A stretch of DNA of 5,986 nucleotides. It comes from Opitutus sp. GAS368 (lineage in GTDB: Bacteria; Verrucomicrobiota; Verrucomicrobiia; Opitutales; Opitutaceae). Below are positions 1 through 5,986 of the stretch, piece after piece (position 1 is the stretch's first letter; every line of letters starts with the position of its first letter). The position numbers were made by a program, and so were the translations under genes. The notes under the pieces were generated by a model that was not told the DNA's origin, ran no database searches, and saw only the letters and a program-made list of their open reading frames with translations. The stretch is from NCBI GenBank assembly GCA_945862035.1, contig CAMAXB010000196.1, forward strand, positions 1 to 5,986. Reading direction: 5' to 3'.

Positions 1-1287
1 GACGTGCTGGGGGCCGCAGTGCCCAAGGACCGCGGTTACCTCGAGTGGAACCACCGCCAACGCATGAGCGAGCGCCTAACCCTGAACGGTGCGGTCAATT
101 ACTGGAGCGACTCCGAGATCATCCGCGATTTTCGCCCCAAGGATTTCACGCCGGTCCAAGTCCCCGATTCCTATGTCGAGGGAACCTACACCGGCGACAA
201 CTACGTCCTCTCGCTGATCGCGCGGGGCCAGCCGAACCCCTACCACGAGATGCAGCAGCGGTGGCCGGAACTGCGCTTCGACCTGTTGCCGGCGGACGTC
301 GCGGGTGGGATCTACCAGCGTGCTCAGCTGAGCGCGGCGGTCCTCCGCGAGAAGGATGTCCGCTCGACGGCGTCGCTCCGCAGCGACCGTCTCGACGCCT
401 ATTATGGCCTCACCCGGCCGTTTGCACCGCGGGAATGGCTGGGGCTGCAGCCCGTGGCCGGAGGACGCATCACCCACTATGCCCGCACCACCGGCGGGCG
501 GGACGACTACACCCGCCAGCTGGGTGAACTCGGCCTCGACGCCGAACTGCGCGCCAGCGGCACCTACGCCTACAAGAACGAACGGTGGGACATCGATGGC
601 CTCCGCCACCTCGTCACGCCGCGCCTCAGCTACCGCTACATCCCTGAAGGCAACCGAGGTCGGGCCTTTATTCCGCCCATCGACCGCCGCGTGTTCTCCA
701 CCTACCTGCAGCCGCTCGGACTCGGCGATCAGCGTAACATTGATGATTTGCGCCGGACCAATACGCTCCGCCTCGGCCTCGACAATCGGCTGCAGACGCG
801 CGACCCGACCTATGGGTCGCGCGACCTCGTCGGATTCAATGTAGCCGCCGACCTCCGCTTCGACCGCGAGAGCGGGGAGCGCGAGTTGGGTTCGGTCCAC
901 ACGGAGCTGAAGCTGACTCCGGCCAAGTGGCTGCAGTTCGACCTCTACCAGAACTTTGTTCCCCAGAATTTCCGCGTCGACGAGTTCAACACCGCGCTAA
1001 CGCTGCGGGATGGCACCGCGCAGGAAGTCATTCTCGCCACCCATTATCTCGGAGGGGAGATCCAGGAGTATGTCGTCGACTACCGTTACCGTCTGAACGA
1101 GGTCTACCAGGGCATCCTGCGGCTGCACTACGACAAGCGGGAAAAGCGCTTCATCGAGCAGAGCTACGGCCTGCGGCAGACGCTCGATAACCTTTGGTGG
1201 GTCGAGTATGAGATCTCGTTTTTCGAGGGCCCGCGCCGGGAGAGCTCCTTTAGCTTCAACGTGCAGGTCGAGCTGGCGGTCTTCTGA
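1..1287 (+). CDS. lptD: LPS-assembly outer-membrane protein LptD, C-terminal beta-barrel part (5' truncated by window)
   Basis: The reading frame is open from base 1, so the gene starts upstream. The visible part is 428 residues ending in TGA. LptD is the outer-membrane barrel that inserts lipopolysaccharide into the outer leaflet, working with the LptE lipoprotein and the LptB2FG-C-A bridge. The segment is rich in alternating polar/aromatic strands. It shows LptD-like landmarks: a 'SDSEIIRDF' stretch near residues 37-45, 'RHLVTPRLSYRYIP' at about 202-215 and 'NTLRLGLDNRLQTRD' at about 254-268. It ends in FNVQVELAVF, with the terminal phenylalanine and alternating hydrophobics expected of a BAM-recognised beta-signal. 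No cysteine occurs in the visible part, unlike E. coli LptD, whose C-terminal cysteines form disulfides with the N-terminal domain. The family assignment is by remembered motif pattern. A different large outer-membrane barrel is possible but less likely. The next gene starts 47 nt downstream on the same strand. Confidence 0.82.
   Translation, partial: DVLGAAVPKDRGYLEWNHRQRMSERLTLNGAVNYWSDSEIIRDFRPKDFTPVQVPDSYVEGTYTGDNYVLSLIARGQPNPYHEMQQRWPELRFDLLPADVAGGIYQRAQLSAAVLREKDVRSTASLRSDRLDAYYGLTRPFAPREWLGLQPVAGGRITHYARTTGGRDDYTRQLGELGLDAELRASGTYAYKNERWDIDGLRHLVTPRLSYRYIPEGNRGRAFIPPIDRRVFSTYLQPLGLGDQRNIDDLRRTNTLRLGLDNRLQTRDPTYGSRDLVGFNVAADLRFDRESGERELGSVHTELKLTPAKWLQFDLYQNFVPQNFRVDEFNTALTLRDGTAQEVILATHYLGGEIQEYVVDYRYRLNEVYQGILRLHYDKREKRFIEQSYGLRQTLDNLWWVEYEISFFEGPRRESSFSFNVQVELAVF
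797..823. repeat. Perfect 10-bp inverted repeat inside lptD
   Basis: CGCGCGACCC at 797-806 is the exact reverse complement of GGGTCGCGCG at 814-823, with a 7-nt spacer between them. It could form a stable GC-rich hairpin in the mRNA. It lies in codons for TRDPTYGSRD and has no T-tract, so it is not a terminator. It may simply reflect GC-rich codon use around two Arg-Asp pairs. Confidence 0.45.
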
Positions 1288-1313
1288 TCGGTCGCGCGGG
1301 TTGCATTTTTCCC

Positions 1314-1320
1314 GAGGGAG
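1314..1320 (+). promoter_or_regulatory. Possible ribosome binding site for the ABC ATPase gene
   Basis: GAGGGAG ends 14 nt before the ATG at 1335. This is a purine-rich Shine-Dalgarno-like match but is more distant than usual. An in-frame CTG at 1329 would have better spacing (8 nt), but CTG starts are rare, so the ATG is kept as the start. Confidence 0.4.
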
Positions 1321-1334
1321 CATCCGCTCTGCCC

Positions 1335-2015
1335 ATGCCTGCCGCATCCTCGTCCCTCCTCCAAGTCAATGCCGTGGGCAAGCGCTATGGCGACCGCCGG
1401 GTGCTTGACGCGGTCTCCTTCACGGTGGCCAGGGGTGAGCGCATCGCGCTGACCGGCCCGTCGGGCAGCGGCAAGACGACGCTCCTCAACTGCCTGGGTG
1501 GGGTCGACCGGCCGGATGAGGGCAACATCGTGCTGCAAGGGGAATCGATCGGCGAGCTCGATTCCAATGCCCTTGCGCGCCTTCGCCGGCAGCGGATCGG
1601 CACGGTGTTCCAGTTTTTCCACCTTTTGCCCACGCTCACGGTCCGGGAGAATATCGAGCTGCCTCTGCAACTGCTGCAGGTGCCGGCCGCGGAGCGCACC
1701 ACGCGAGTACAATCCTTTGTGGAGCGCGTCGGTCTGGTCGCCCGTGCCGATGCGCTGCCGGGCCAACTTTCCGGCGGAGAGCAGCAGCGCGTCGCAATCG
1801 CCCGGGCACTGGTGCACCGGCCCAGTCTGATTCTCGCGGACGAGCCGACGGGCAATCTCGATAGCGCCAATGGCGCCAATATCCTCGCCCTGCTACGCGA
1901 GTTGACCGGAGAGACCGGAACGGCACTGGTGCTCGTGACCCACAGCGAGGAAGCGGCCGCCATCTGCCACCGGCGGATTCATCTCCGCGATGGCCGCGTG
2001 ACCACCGAGTCATGA
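1335..2015 (+). CDS. ABC transporter ATP-binding protein, LolD/MacB/YbbA type (AttE-like)
   Basis: This is a 226-residue cytoplasmic ATPase that would power the permease encoded directly after it. All nucleotide-binding motifs are intact: Walker A GPSGSGKTT at 41-49, Q-loop glutamine at 93 in VFQFFHLLP, signature LSGGEQQ at 145-151, and Walker B LILADEP at 165-171 with catalytic Glu170. The D-loop is NLDS at 174-177 and the switch histidine is His203. The sequence between Q-loop and signature (LLPTLTVRENIELPL) is typical of the LolD/MacB/YbbA branch that works with FtsX-like permeases. The length fits that family (about 220-235). There is no fused membrane domain, unlike MacB. The stop codon overlaps the permease start as ATGA, so the two are translationally coupled. 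Sequence alone cannot separate LolD, YbbA and AttE. The lack of a LolC/LolE pair and the neighbouring lipocalin-like gene favour the AttE/YbbA type. Confidence 0.93.
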   Translation: MPAASSSLLQVNAVGKRYGDRRVLDAVSFTVARGERIALTGPSGSGKTTLLNCLGGVDRPDEGNIVLQGESIGELDSNALARLRRQRIGTVFQFFHLLPTLTVRENIELPLQLLQVPAAERTTRVQSFVERVGLVARADALPGQLSGGEQQRVAIARALVHRPSLILADEPTGNLDSANGANILALLRELTGETGTALVLVTHSEEAAAICHRRIHLRDGRVTTES

Positions 2016-4642
2016 GCACCGCGCTCGTCACCACCCTGCTCCATCGGGTGATCCTCCGCCAGTGGCGGCTGGCGCCGCGCGCGACGCTGCTGCTGACCGG
2101 AATCCTTGCGCTGGGCGTGGCGGTCTATGTCTCGATCCGCCTCGCGAATCGTGCGGCGGTCGCGAGCTTCACCCACTTTACCGACACCCTGACCGGCCAG
2201 AGCGACTGGATCATCCAGGCCCCGGCCGGGGCGCTTGCGGAATCGGTGCTGCCGGAATTGAGGCGGGCGCTGGGAGCGCGCCCAGTCCATGTCATCCCGG
2301 TGCTCGAGGCCACGGCGGCGGCTCCGGCAGCGGGCGGGGACGGCGGCCGGTTTGGACGCCCGTCGTACACTCTGCTCGGCGTGGACCTCATTGGCGTGAG
2401 CAACCTCGCGCGTTCGCCGGACGGTGTGGGCGCCTACTACGGTCAAAGTACTCCGGACCGCGCGGATTCCGCGGAGGCCGCTGACTTCTGGGCTGCCCTC
2501 CGCGCCGGGCCGCAAGTCTGGATCAGCCCGGAATTCGCCCCGACGCCCCCGCGGCAACTGTCCATCGTGCTCGACGAGCGCGTGGTGGAGCTGCGGGTGG
2601 CGGGCGTGATTCCCTCGGCGCCGGAAGCTCCCCGGGTCCCGGCCAATCTGATGGTGATGGACCTCGCATCGCTGCAGCGACTCACGGGCAAGGAGGGCTG
2701 GATTGACCGGATCGAGTTTATCGTGGAAGCCGGTCCCCGACAGGCCGAGCAGCGCGCGGAACTCGCGGCGCTGCTGGCGGAGTTGGGCCGGGATCGCTGG
2801 AGTCTTTCGTCGCCCGGCGCGCGACGCGAGTCGGCGGAAGTGATGACGCGCGCCTTCCGGCTGAATCTCACAGTACTCTCGCTGATCGCGCTGCTGGTGG
2901 GATTGTATCTGATTTTTCAGGCGCTGGACGGAGCGGTGGTCCGCCGCCGCGGGGAAATCGCGGTGCTGCGCTCGCTCGGCGTGGAGGAAAGCACGATCCG
3001 CCAGGTTTGGCTGGCGGAGGCGGCGGTGCTCGGTTTGGTGGGCGGCACCCTGGGCGTGGCGCTTGGCTGGCTCGGTGCGCAGGTTTCGGTGCGCGCTGTC
3101 GGTCAGACGGTTAATGCGCTCTATTTCGGAACCACGGTCAATCAGGCCAACCTCAGCGTGAGTGAGGCCCTCCTCGGCATCGTGCTGGGAGTGGTCACCA
3201 GCGTGGCGGCGGGCTGGTGGCCCGCGAGCGCCGCCGCCCGCACACCGCCCGCTCAGGTCCTGCATCGCGGCAGCGCGCCGGCCGTGGGGGCCCGCTGGGC
3301 GCGGAGCCCGATGATCGCCGGCGGGTGCCTGTTGCTGGCGGTCGCCTGCGCCCAACTCCCGGGCTTTCCGCTTCCCGGCGGTGGACGGTTTCCGGTCGCC
3401 GGCTATGCGGTGGCGTTCCTGGCCATCTTTGGCGGCGGCATTCTGTGCTCCCACCTGCTGGCGCCGGTCGCGCGGCTGGCTTCGGCCTGGGGTCGCCGGC
3501 GGGCCCCGGCGTGTGTGGCGCTCAGTCACCTGCGCCAACCCTCGGGGCGCCACCGGCTCGCGGCGGCAGCCCTGCACTGCGCGATCGGGATGACCGCCGG
3601 GATGGCTATTCTGGTGGGCAGCTTTGACCAGACCGTCCGCAACTGGGTGCAGCGCACGCTGCAAGCCGACCTGTACATCGCCAGCGACGGTGCCCAGACG
3701 GCCAACGCGCAGAACCGAATCTCCGCCGACGCCGCGGCCGCCTTGGCCGCCCATCCCACGGTCGCGGCCGCCAATGTCCTTGTGGCTTGGCGGATCGAAC
3801 TCGACGGGCGTCCGACGGTACTCTCCGGAACGGACTTTGCCGTCCTTCAGGCCCACATGGATCTGCCGTGGATCGATCCACCGCCCGCCGGGACCGCTTT
3901 TATCGGAAAGGAGGGGCCCACGCCCGTCGTGGTCAGCGAGAGCTTCACCGAGCGCTTTGACCGCCGCTCAGGGGACTCGGTTCGCGTCACGACATCGACC
4001 GGATCGCGCGATCTGCAGATCGTGGGCGTCTTCGCGGACTATGGAAATGAGCAGGGCTCGATCCTCCTTGATCGGAGCCATCTGGTGGACTGGTTCCGCG
4101 ACACGAGCGTCACGAGCGTCTCGCTTTGGCTGCAGCCGGGGGTCGATGCCGACACGGTTCGCGCCGACCTGCTGGCGCAGTATCCCGGACTTTCGGTGCT
4201 GACCAACAGCCGCCTGCGGGCGGAGATCCTACGTATCTTCCGGCAGACCTTTGCGATCACCTACGCGCTGGAAATCATCGGCGTGCTGGTGGCGGTGATC
4301 GGGCTCGTGCTGACTCTGACTAGCGTGCTGCTAGATCGGCGCGACGAACTCACCACGCTCCGGGCCCTGGGCTTCTCGCGGCACGAGATCGCCGTTGCGA
4401 CCGCGATTGAGGGCACGGCGCTCTCGGCCGCGGCCGTGGCCGGGGGCCTGGCGTTGAGCTTGGGCCTCGGCTGGCTGCTGATCCACGTCATCAACAAGCA
4501 GTCCTTCGGCTGGACGCTGGGCTTCGCCCTGCCCTGGGGGCAGCTTGCGGCGCTCGGGCTGCTCGTGACGCTGGCGGGCGCAGCGGTGAGTTATGGGGTC
4601 GGCCGCTGGGGCGCAAACCTGCCGGCTGACCAGGAGGCCTGA
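2012..4642 (+). CDS. ABC transporter permease, double FtsX-domain (YbbP/AttFG-like)
   Basis: This is an 876-residue inner-membrane permease. By eye it has about ten hydrophobic helices: near residues 24-44, 284-304, 335-356, 383-403, 430-449, 461-481, 518-536, 745-772, 797-823 and 840-862. Two large extracytoplasmic domains lie at about 45-283 and 538-744. Each half has an FtsX unit whose first helix is followed by the family's ATPase-contacting motif: RRRGEIAVLRSLG at 311-323 and DRRDELTTLRALG at 775-787. This internal duplication is the 10-helix YbbP layout, in contrast to LolC/LolE or MacB with four helices each. One chain can therefore supply both transmembrane halves for an ATPase dimer. 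No strong Shine-Dalgarno precedes the ATG. It overlaps the ATPase stop by 4 nt, so translation probably depends on coupling. Members of this class usually do mechanical work on lipids or lipoproteins at the periplasmic face. The substrate here is unknown. E. coli YbbP is shorter, at about 800 residues. Confidence 0.92.
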   Translation: MSTALVTTLLHRVILRQWRLAPRATLLLTGILALGVAVYVSIRLANRAAVASFTHFTDTLTGQSDWIIQAPAGALAESVLPELRRALGARPVHVIPVLEATAAAPAAGGDGGRFGRPSYTLLGVDLIGVSNLARSPDGVGAYYGQSTPDRADSAEAADFWAALRAGPQVWISPEFAPTPPRQLSIVLDERVVELRVAGVIPSAPEAPRVPANLMVMDLASLQRLTGKEGWIDRIEFIVEAGPRQAEQRAELAALLAELGRDRWSLSSPGARRESAEVMTRAFRLNLTVLSLIALLVGLYLIFQALDGAVVRRRGEIAVLRSLGVEESTIRQVWLAEAAVLGLVGGTLGVALGWLGAQVSVRAVGQTVNALYFGTTVNQANLSVSEALLGIVLGVVTSVAAGWWPASAAARTPPAQVLHRGSAPAVGARWARSPMIAGGCLLLAVACAQLPGFPLPGGGRFPVAGYAVAFLAIFGGGILCSHLLAPVARLASAWGRRRAPACVALSHLRQPSGRHRLAAAALHCAIGMTAGMAILVGSFDQTVRNWVQRTLQADLYIASDGAQTANAQNRISADAAAALAAHPTVAAANVLVAWRIELDGRPTVLSGTDFAVLQAHMDLPWIDPPPAGTAFIGKEGPTPVVVSESFTERFDRRSGDSVRVTTSTGSRDLQIVGVFADYGNEQGSILLDRSHLVDWFRDTSVTSVSLWLQPGVDADTVRADLLAQYPGLSVLTNSRLRAEILRIFRQTFAITYALEIIGVLVAVIGLVLTLTSVLLDRRDELTTLRALGFSRHEIAVATAIEGTALSAAAVAGGLALSLGLGWLLIHVINKQSFGWTLGFALPWGQLAALGLLVTLAGAAVSYGVGRWGANLPADQEA
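4632..4637 (+). promoter_or_regulatory. Strong Shine-Dalgarno site that sets the start of the lipocalin-like gene
   Basis: AGGAGG lies inside the last codons of the permease gene, 9 nt before the ATG at 4647. It supports that ATG over an in-frame upstream ATG at 4593, which would add 18 residues ahead of a good signal peptide. Confidence 0.8.
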
Positions 4643-4646
4643 TTCC

Positions 4647-5747
4647 ATGAAGCGAACTCTTCTCTTTTTTCTAGGTATCCTGCTGGCGGTTACGGGAGCC
4701 GCTCCGAGCAGGGCGCAGTCTGACCTGCCCCCGTTGACCACGCCGGAGGGCTTTGCGGTGCCGCAGCCGGGCCATGTCTTCTCCTTTCCGCGCGATCATG
4801 CGGCGCATCCGGAGTTTCGGATCGAGTGGTGGTATATCACGGGCCATCTCTACGCGGCGGATGGCCGGCGCTTCGGCCTGCAGGCGACGTTCTTTCGCAC
4901 CGCGGCGCCGGACCGGAGCGGCGACCTTCACCTGGCGCACATGGCGCTGCTGGATGTGACGACCGGCCATTTCCTGCATCAGGAGCGACTGAACCGCGAA
5001 GGCTGGGACGCCCGCGCGGCGGTTGACCGCCTTGACGTCGCCAACGGGCCCTGGGGCCTGCAGATGACTGAACCGGTGACCGAGCAGATGCTGCTGCGGG
5101 GCGGGATTCGGGGCGAGGCGTCCTTCACGCTTGAGCTGACGCCCAGCAAGCCCCTGGTCCGCTTCGGCGAGAACGGCTACTCGCGGAAGGGCGCGGATCC
5201 CACGGCGGCGAGCTACTACCTCACCTTTCCCCGCATCGCGACCCGCGGAGATCTGGTGGTGGGCACCGAAAACCTGACGGTGACGGGAGAACTATGGATG
5301 GATCATGAGATCAGCAGCAGCCAGCTGAGCGCCGGTCAGGTGGGCTGGGACTGGATCAGCGTGCACTTTACGGACCAGAGGGAGATCATGCTGTATCGCC
5401 TGCGCCGCAGCGACGGTAGCGCGGACCCGGCTTCCACGCTGACGTGGGTCGATGCCGACGGCCGGACCCAGGTGGCCCCGTTTACGTGGACCGTGCAGTC
5501 CACGTGGAAGAGCGCCAAGACGGGTGCCGTGTATCCATCGAAGGTCAAAGTGGTGACGACGGACCCCGCGACCGGGGCGTCGGTTGTACTCTTCATCGAG
5601 CCGCTGGCGGAGAGCCAGGAACTGACCGGCGAACTGGGCGGGGTGCCTTACTGGGAAGGCGCCTGCCGCGTCCGCGATGCCTCCGGGCGGGAGATCGGAT
5701 CGGCCTTCATGGAGCTGACCGGCTATGCGAAGGATTTGAAGATCTAG
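4647..5747 (+). CDS. Secreted lipocalin-like protein, CrtC/AttH family (carotenoid 1,2-hydratase-like)
   Basis: This is a 366-residue exported protein. Residues 1-23 form a Sec signal peptide: KR, a hydrophobic core LLFFLGILLAV, then PSRA before Gln24. There is no lipobox cysteine, so a soluble periplasmic product is predicted. The mature part carries the hallmarks of the CrtC/AttH (former DUF2006) calycin-like family. These are EWWY at 60-63, LAHMALLDV at 96-104, YSRKG at 178-182, YYLTFPRI at 190-197, WMDHE at 217-221, GWDWISVHF at 233-241, and the closing YWEGACRV (335-342) and ELTGY (356-360). The two halves suggest two lipocalin-like barrels. True CrtC hydrates carotenoids, but most family members linked to an ABC ATPase and FtsX permease have no known reaction and are labelled AttH. 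This one begins 4 nt after the permease stop, so it is almost certainly in the same operon and a likely periplasmic partner. Binding or modifying a lipid or other hydrophobic molecule is an inference. No carotenoid genes are seen nearby. Confidence 0.9.
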   Translation: MKRTLLFFLGILLAVTGAAPSRAQSDLPPLTTPEGFAVPQPGHVFSFPRDHAAHPEFRIEWWYITGHLYAADGRRFGLQATFFRTAAPDRSGDLHLAHMALLDVTTGHFLHQERLNREGWDARAAVDRLDVANGPWGLQMTEPVTEQMLLRGGIRGEASFTLELTPSKPLVRFGENGYSRKGADPTAASYYLTFPRIATRGDLVVGTENLTVTGELWMDHEISSSQLSAGQVGWDWISVHFTDQREIMLYRLRRSDGSADPASTLTWVDADGRTQVAPFTWTVQSTWKSAKTGAVYPSKVKVVTTDPATGASVVLFIEPLAESQELTGELGGVPYWEGACRVRDASGREIGSAFMELTGYAKDLKI

Positions 5748-5767
5748 CCCGGCGGAAGCCGCGGGGC
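5747..5767. terminator. Possible hairpin between convergent genes
   Basis: A 21-nt near-palindrome begins at the last base of the lipocalin-like gene's stop codon. It has a 4-bp stem (GCCC/GGGC), one G-G mismatch, another 4-bp stem (GCGG/CCGC) and an AAG loop. It sits exactly between two convergent genes, where a bidirectional terminator would be useful. However, no T-run follows on either strand, so this is a weak call. Confidence 0.3.
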
Positions 5768-5771
5768 GGGA

Positions 5772-5986
5772 TCACATCAGATTCAATAGGCGCGGCAGCC
5801 AGAGCGAGAGGGCCGGGATGTAGGTGATGGCCAGCAGCGCGAGCACCATGGCGATAAAGAACGGAATCGCCGAGGGGATGACGCGCGCAATGGTGGTCTT
5901 GCCAACGCCGCAGCCCACAAAGAGGCAGGTGCCGACAGGGGGCGTGCAGAGGCCGATGCAAAGATTGGCGATGAGTACGAGGCCGA
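5772..5986 (-). CDS. TRAP transporter large permease (DctM-like), C-terminal end (5' truncated by window)
   Basis: Reading the minus strand from 5984 gives 70 residues, from GLVLIANLCIGLCTPPVG to LSLWLPRLLNLM, with the TGA stop at 5774-5772. The first two minus-strand bases belong to a split codon. The segment IGLCTPPVGTCLFVGCGVGK followed by a last hydrophobic helix and YIPALSLWLP is the characteristic end of the TRAP large membrane subunit. This is the 12-helix, ion-driven importer that works with a small DctQ subunit and a periplasmic DctP solute-binding protein. The substrate, often an organic acid, cannot be told from this fragment. The DctQ and DctP genes would be expected further right, beyond the window. 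The gene is convergent with the lipocalin-like gene, 24 nt apart, so it belongs to another transcription unit. The start lies outside the window, which is why no ATG-initiated frame represents it. Confidence 0.9.
   Translation of the reverse strand, partial: GLVLIANLCIGLCTPPVGTCLFVGCGVGKTTIARVIPSAIPFFIAMVLALLAITYIPALSLWLPRLLNLM

Noticed and set aside
76..900. A 274-codon open frame on the minus strand opposite lptD
   Set aside because: It has no recognisable motif and a Val/Ala/Glu/Arg-biased composition. It lies entirely within the LptD frame on the other strand.
1288..1334. Possible promoter (TTGCAT) or terminator (CGGG...TTTTT...CCCG) between lptD and the ATPase gene
   Set aside because: No -10 element lies at the right distance from TTGCAT. 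The stem is only 4 bp, with the T-run in the loop instead of after it.
1979..3856. A 625-codon open frame on the minus strand opposite the permease gene
   Set aside because: It is fully antisense to a well-supported FtsX permease. The translation is dominated by Arg, Gly, His, Pro and Gln with no domain or membrane segment. This is a usual shadow in GC-rich DNA.
4103..4120. Two tandem copies of ACGAGCGTC in the permease gene
   Set aside because: Only two 9-bp copies are present, coding TSVTSV in frame. This is a small in-frame duplication or codon coincidence with no sign of a wider repeat.
1335..4642. Classic LolCDE lipoprotein-release system
   Set aside because: The ATPase resembles LolD, but the permease is a single 10-helix protein with two FtsX units instead of a 4-helix LolC/LolE pair. 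The third gene is a secreted lipocalin-like protein.
4593..4646. An upstream ATG that would extend the lipocalin-like protein by 18 residues
   Set aside because: It lies inside the permease gene and would put a non-hydrophobic stretch before the signal peptide. The AGGAGG at 4632-4637 fits the ATG at 4647.
5707..5961. An ATG-started 84-codon minus-strand frame at the right end
   Set aside because: It is out of frame with the TRAP permease tail, is His/Arg/Pro-rich and runs into the lipocalin-like gene. The frame ending at 5772 gives a clear TRAP signature.
1..5986. tRNA, rRNA, CRISPR array, insertion sequence or attachment site
   Set aside because: The window is almost wholly covered by coherent coding frames. 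I saw no spaced repeats, transposase motifs or terminal inverted repeats.

Overview
The window is GC-rich and densely coding, and it comes from a Gram-negative (diderm) bacterium. It carries the C-terminal half of an LptD-type outer-membrane LPS-assembly barrel, a secreted protein with a Sec signal peptide, and the tail of a TRAP-family permease. The divergent, cysteine-free LptD, together with the TRAP gene, gives me an impression of Verrucomicrobiota (Opitutales-like). That is a weak taxonomic guess, and a proteobacterium is not excluded.

Layout. Positions 1-1287 (+) hold the end of lptD, with the start outside the window. After a 47-nt gap comes a three-gene cassette on the same strand. 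It consists of an ABC ATPase of the LolD/MacB/YbbA type (1335-2015), a large FtsX-family permease with about ten membrane helices (2012-4642, ATGA overlap with the ATPase), and a secreted lipocalin-like CrtC/AttH-family protein (4647-5747, four bases after the permease). A short convergent gap of 24 nt contains a possible hairpin. The 3' end of a TRAP transporter large permease (DctM-like) gene then runs on the minus strand (5772-5986, start outside the window). No gene-free stretch is longer than 50 nt.

How the genes may work together. The ATPase and permease form a mechanotransmitter-type ABC complex, in which ATP hydrolysis in the cytoplasm drives motion of periplasmic domains. The tightly linked periplasmic lipocalin-like protein is the obvious partner. 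The set matches what is often annotated as AttEFGH. It also has the same architecture as Escherichia coli YbbA-YbbP with TesA, except that the soluble partner is a calycin-fold protein instead of a thioesterase. The position directly after lptD suggests an envelope or lipid-handling role, but the substrate cannot be read from the sequence. The TRAP gene is convergent and probably unrelated.

I did not find a clearly unprecedented system. The most interesting point is the ABC plus lipocalin cassette and its proximity to lptD.
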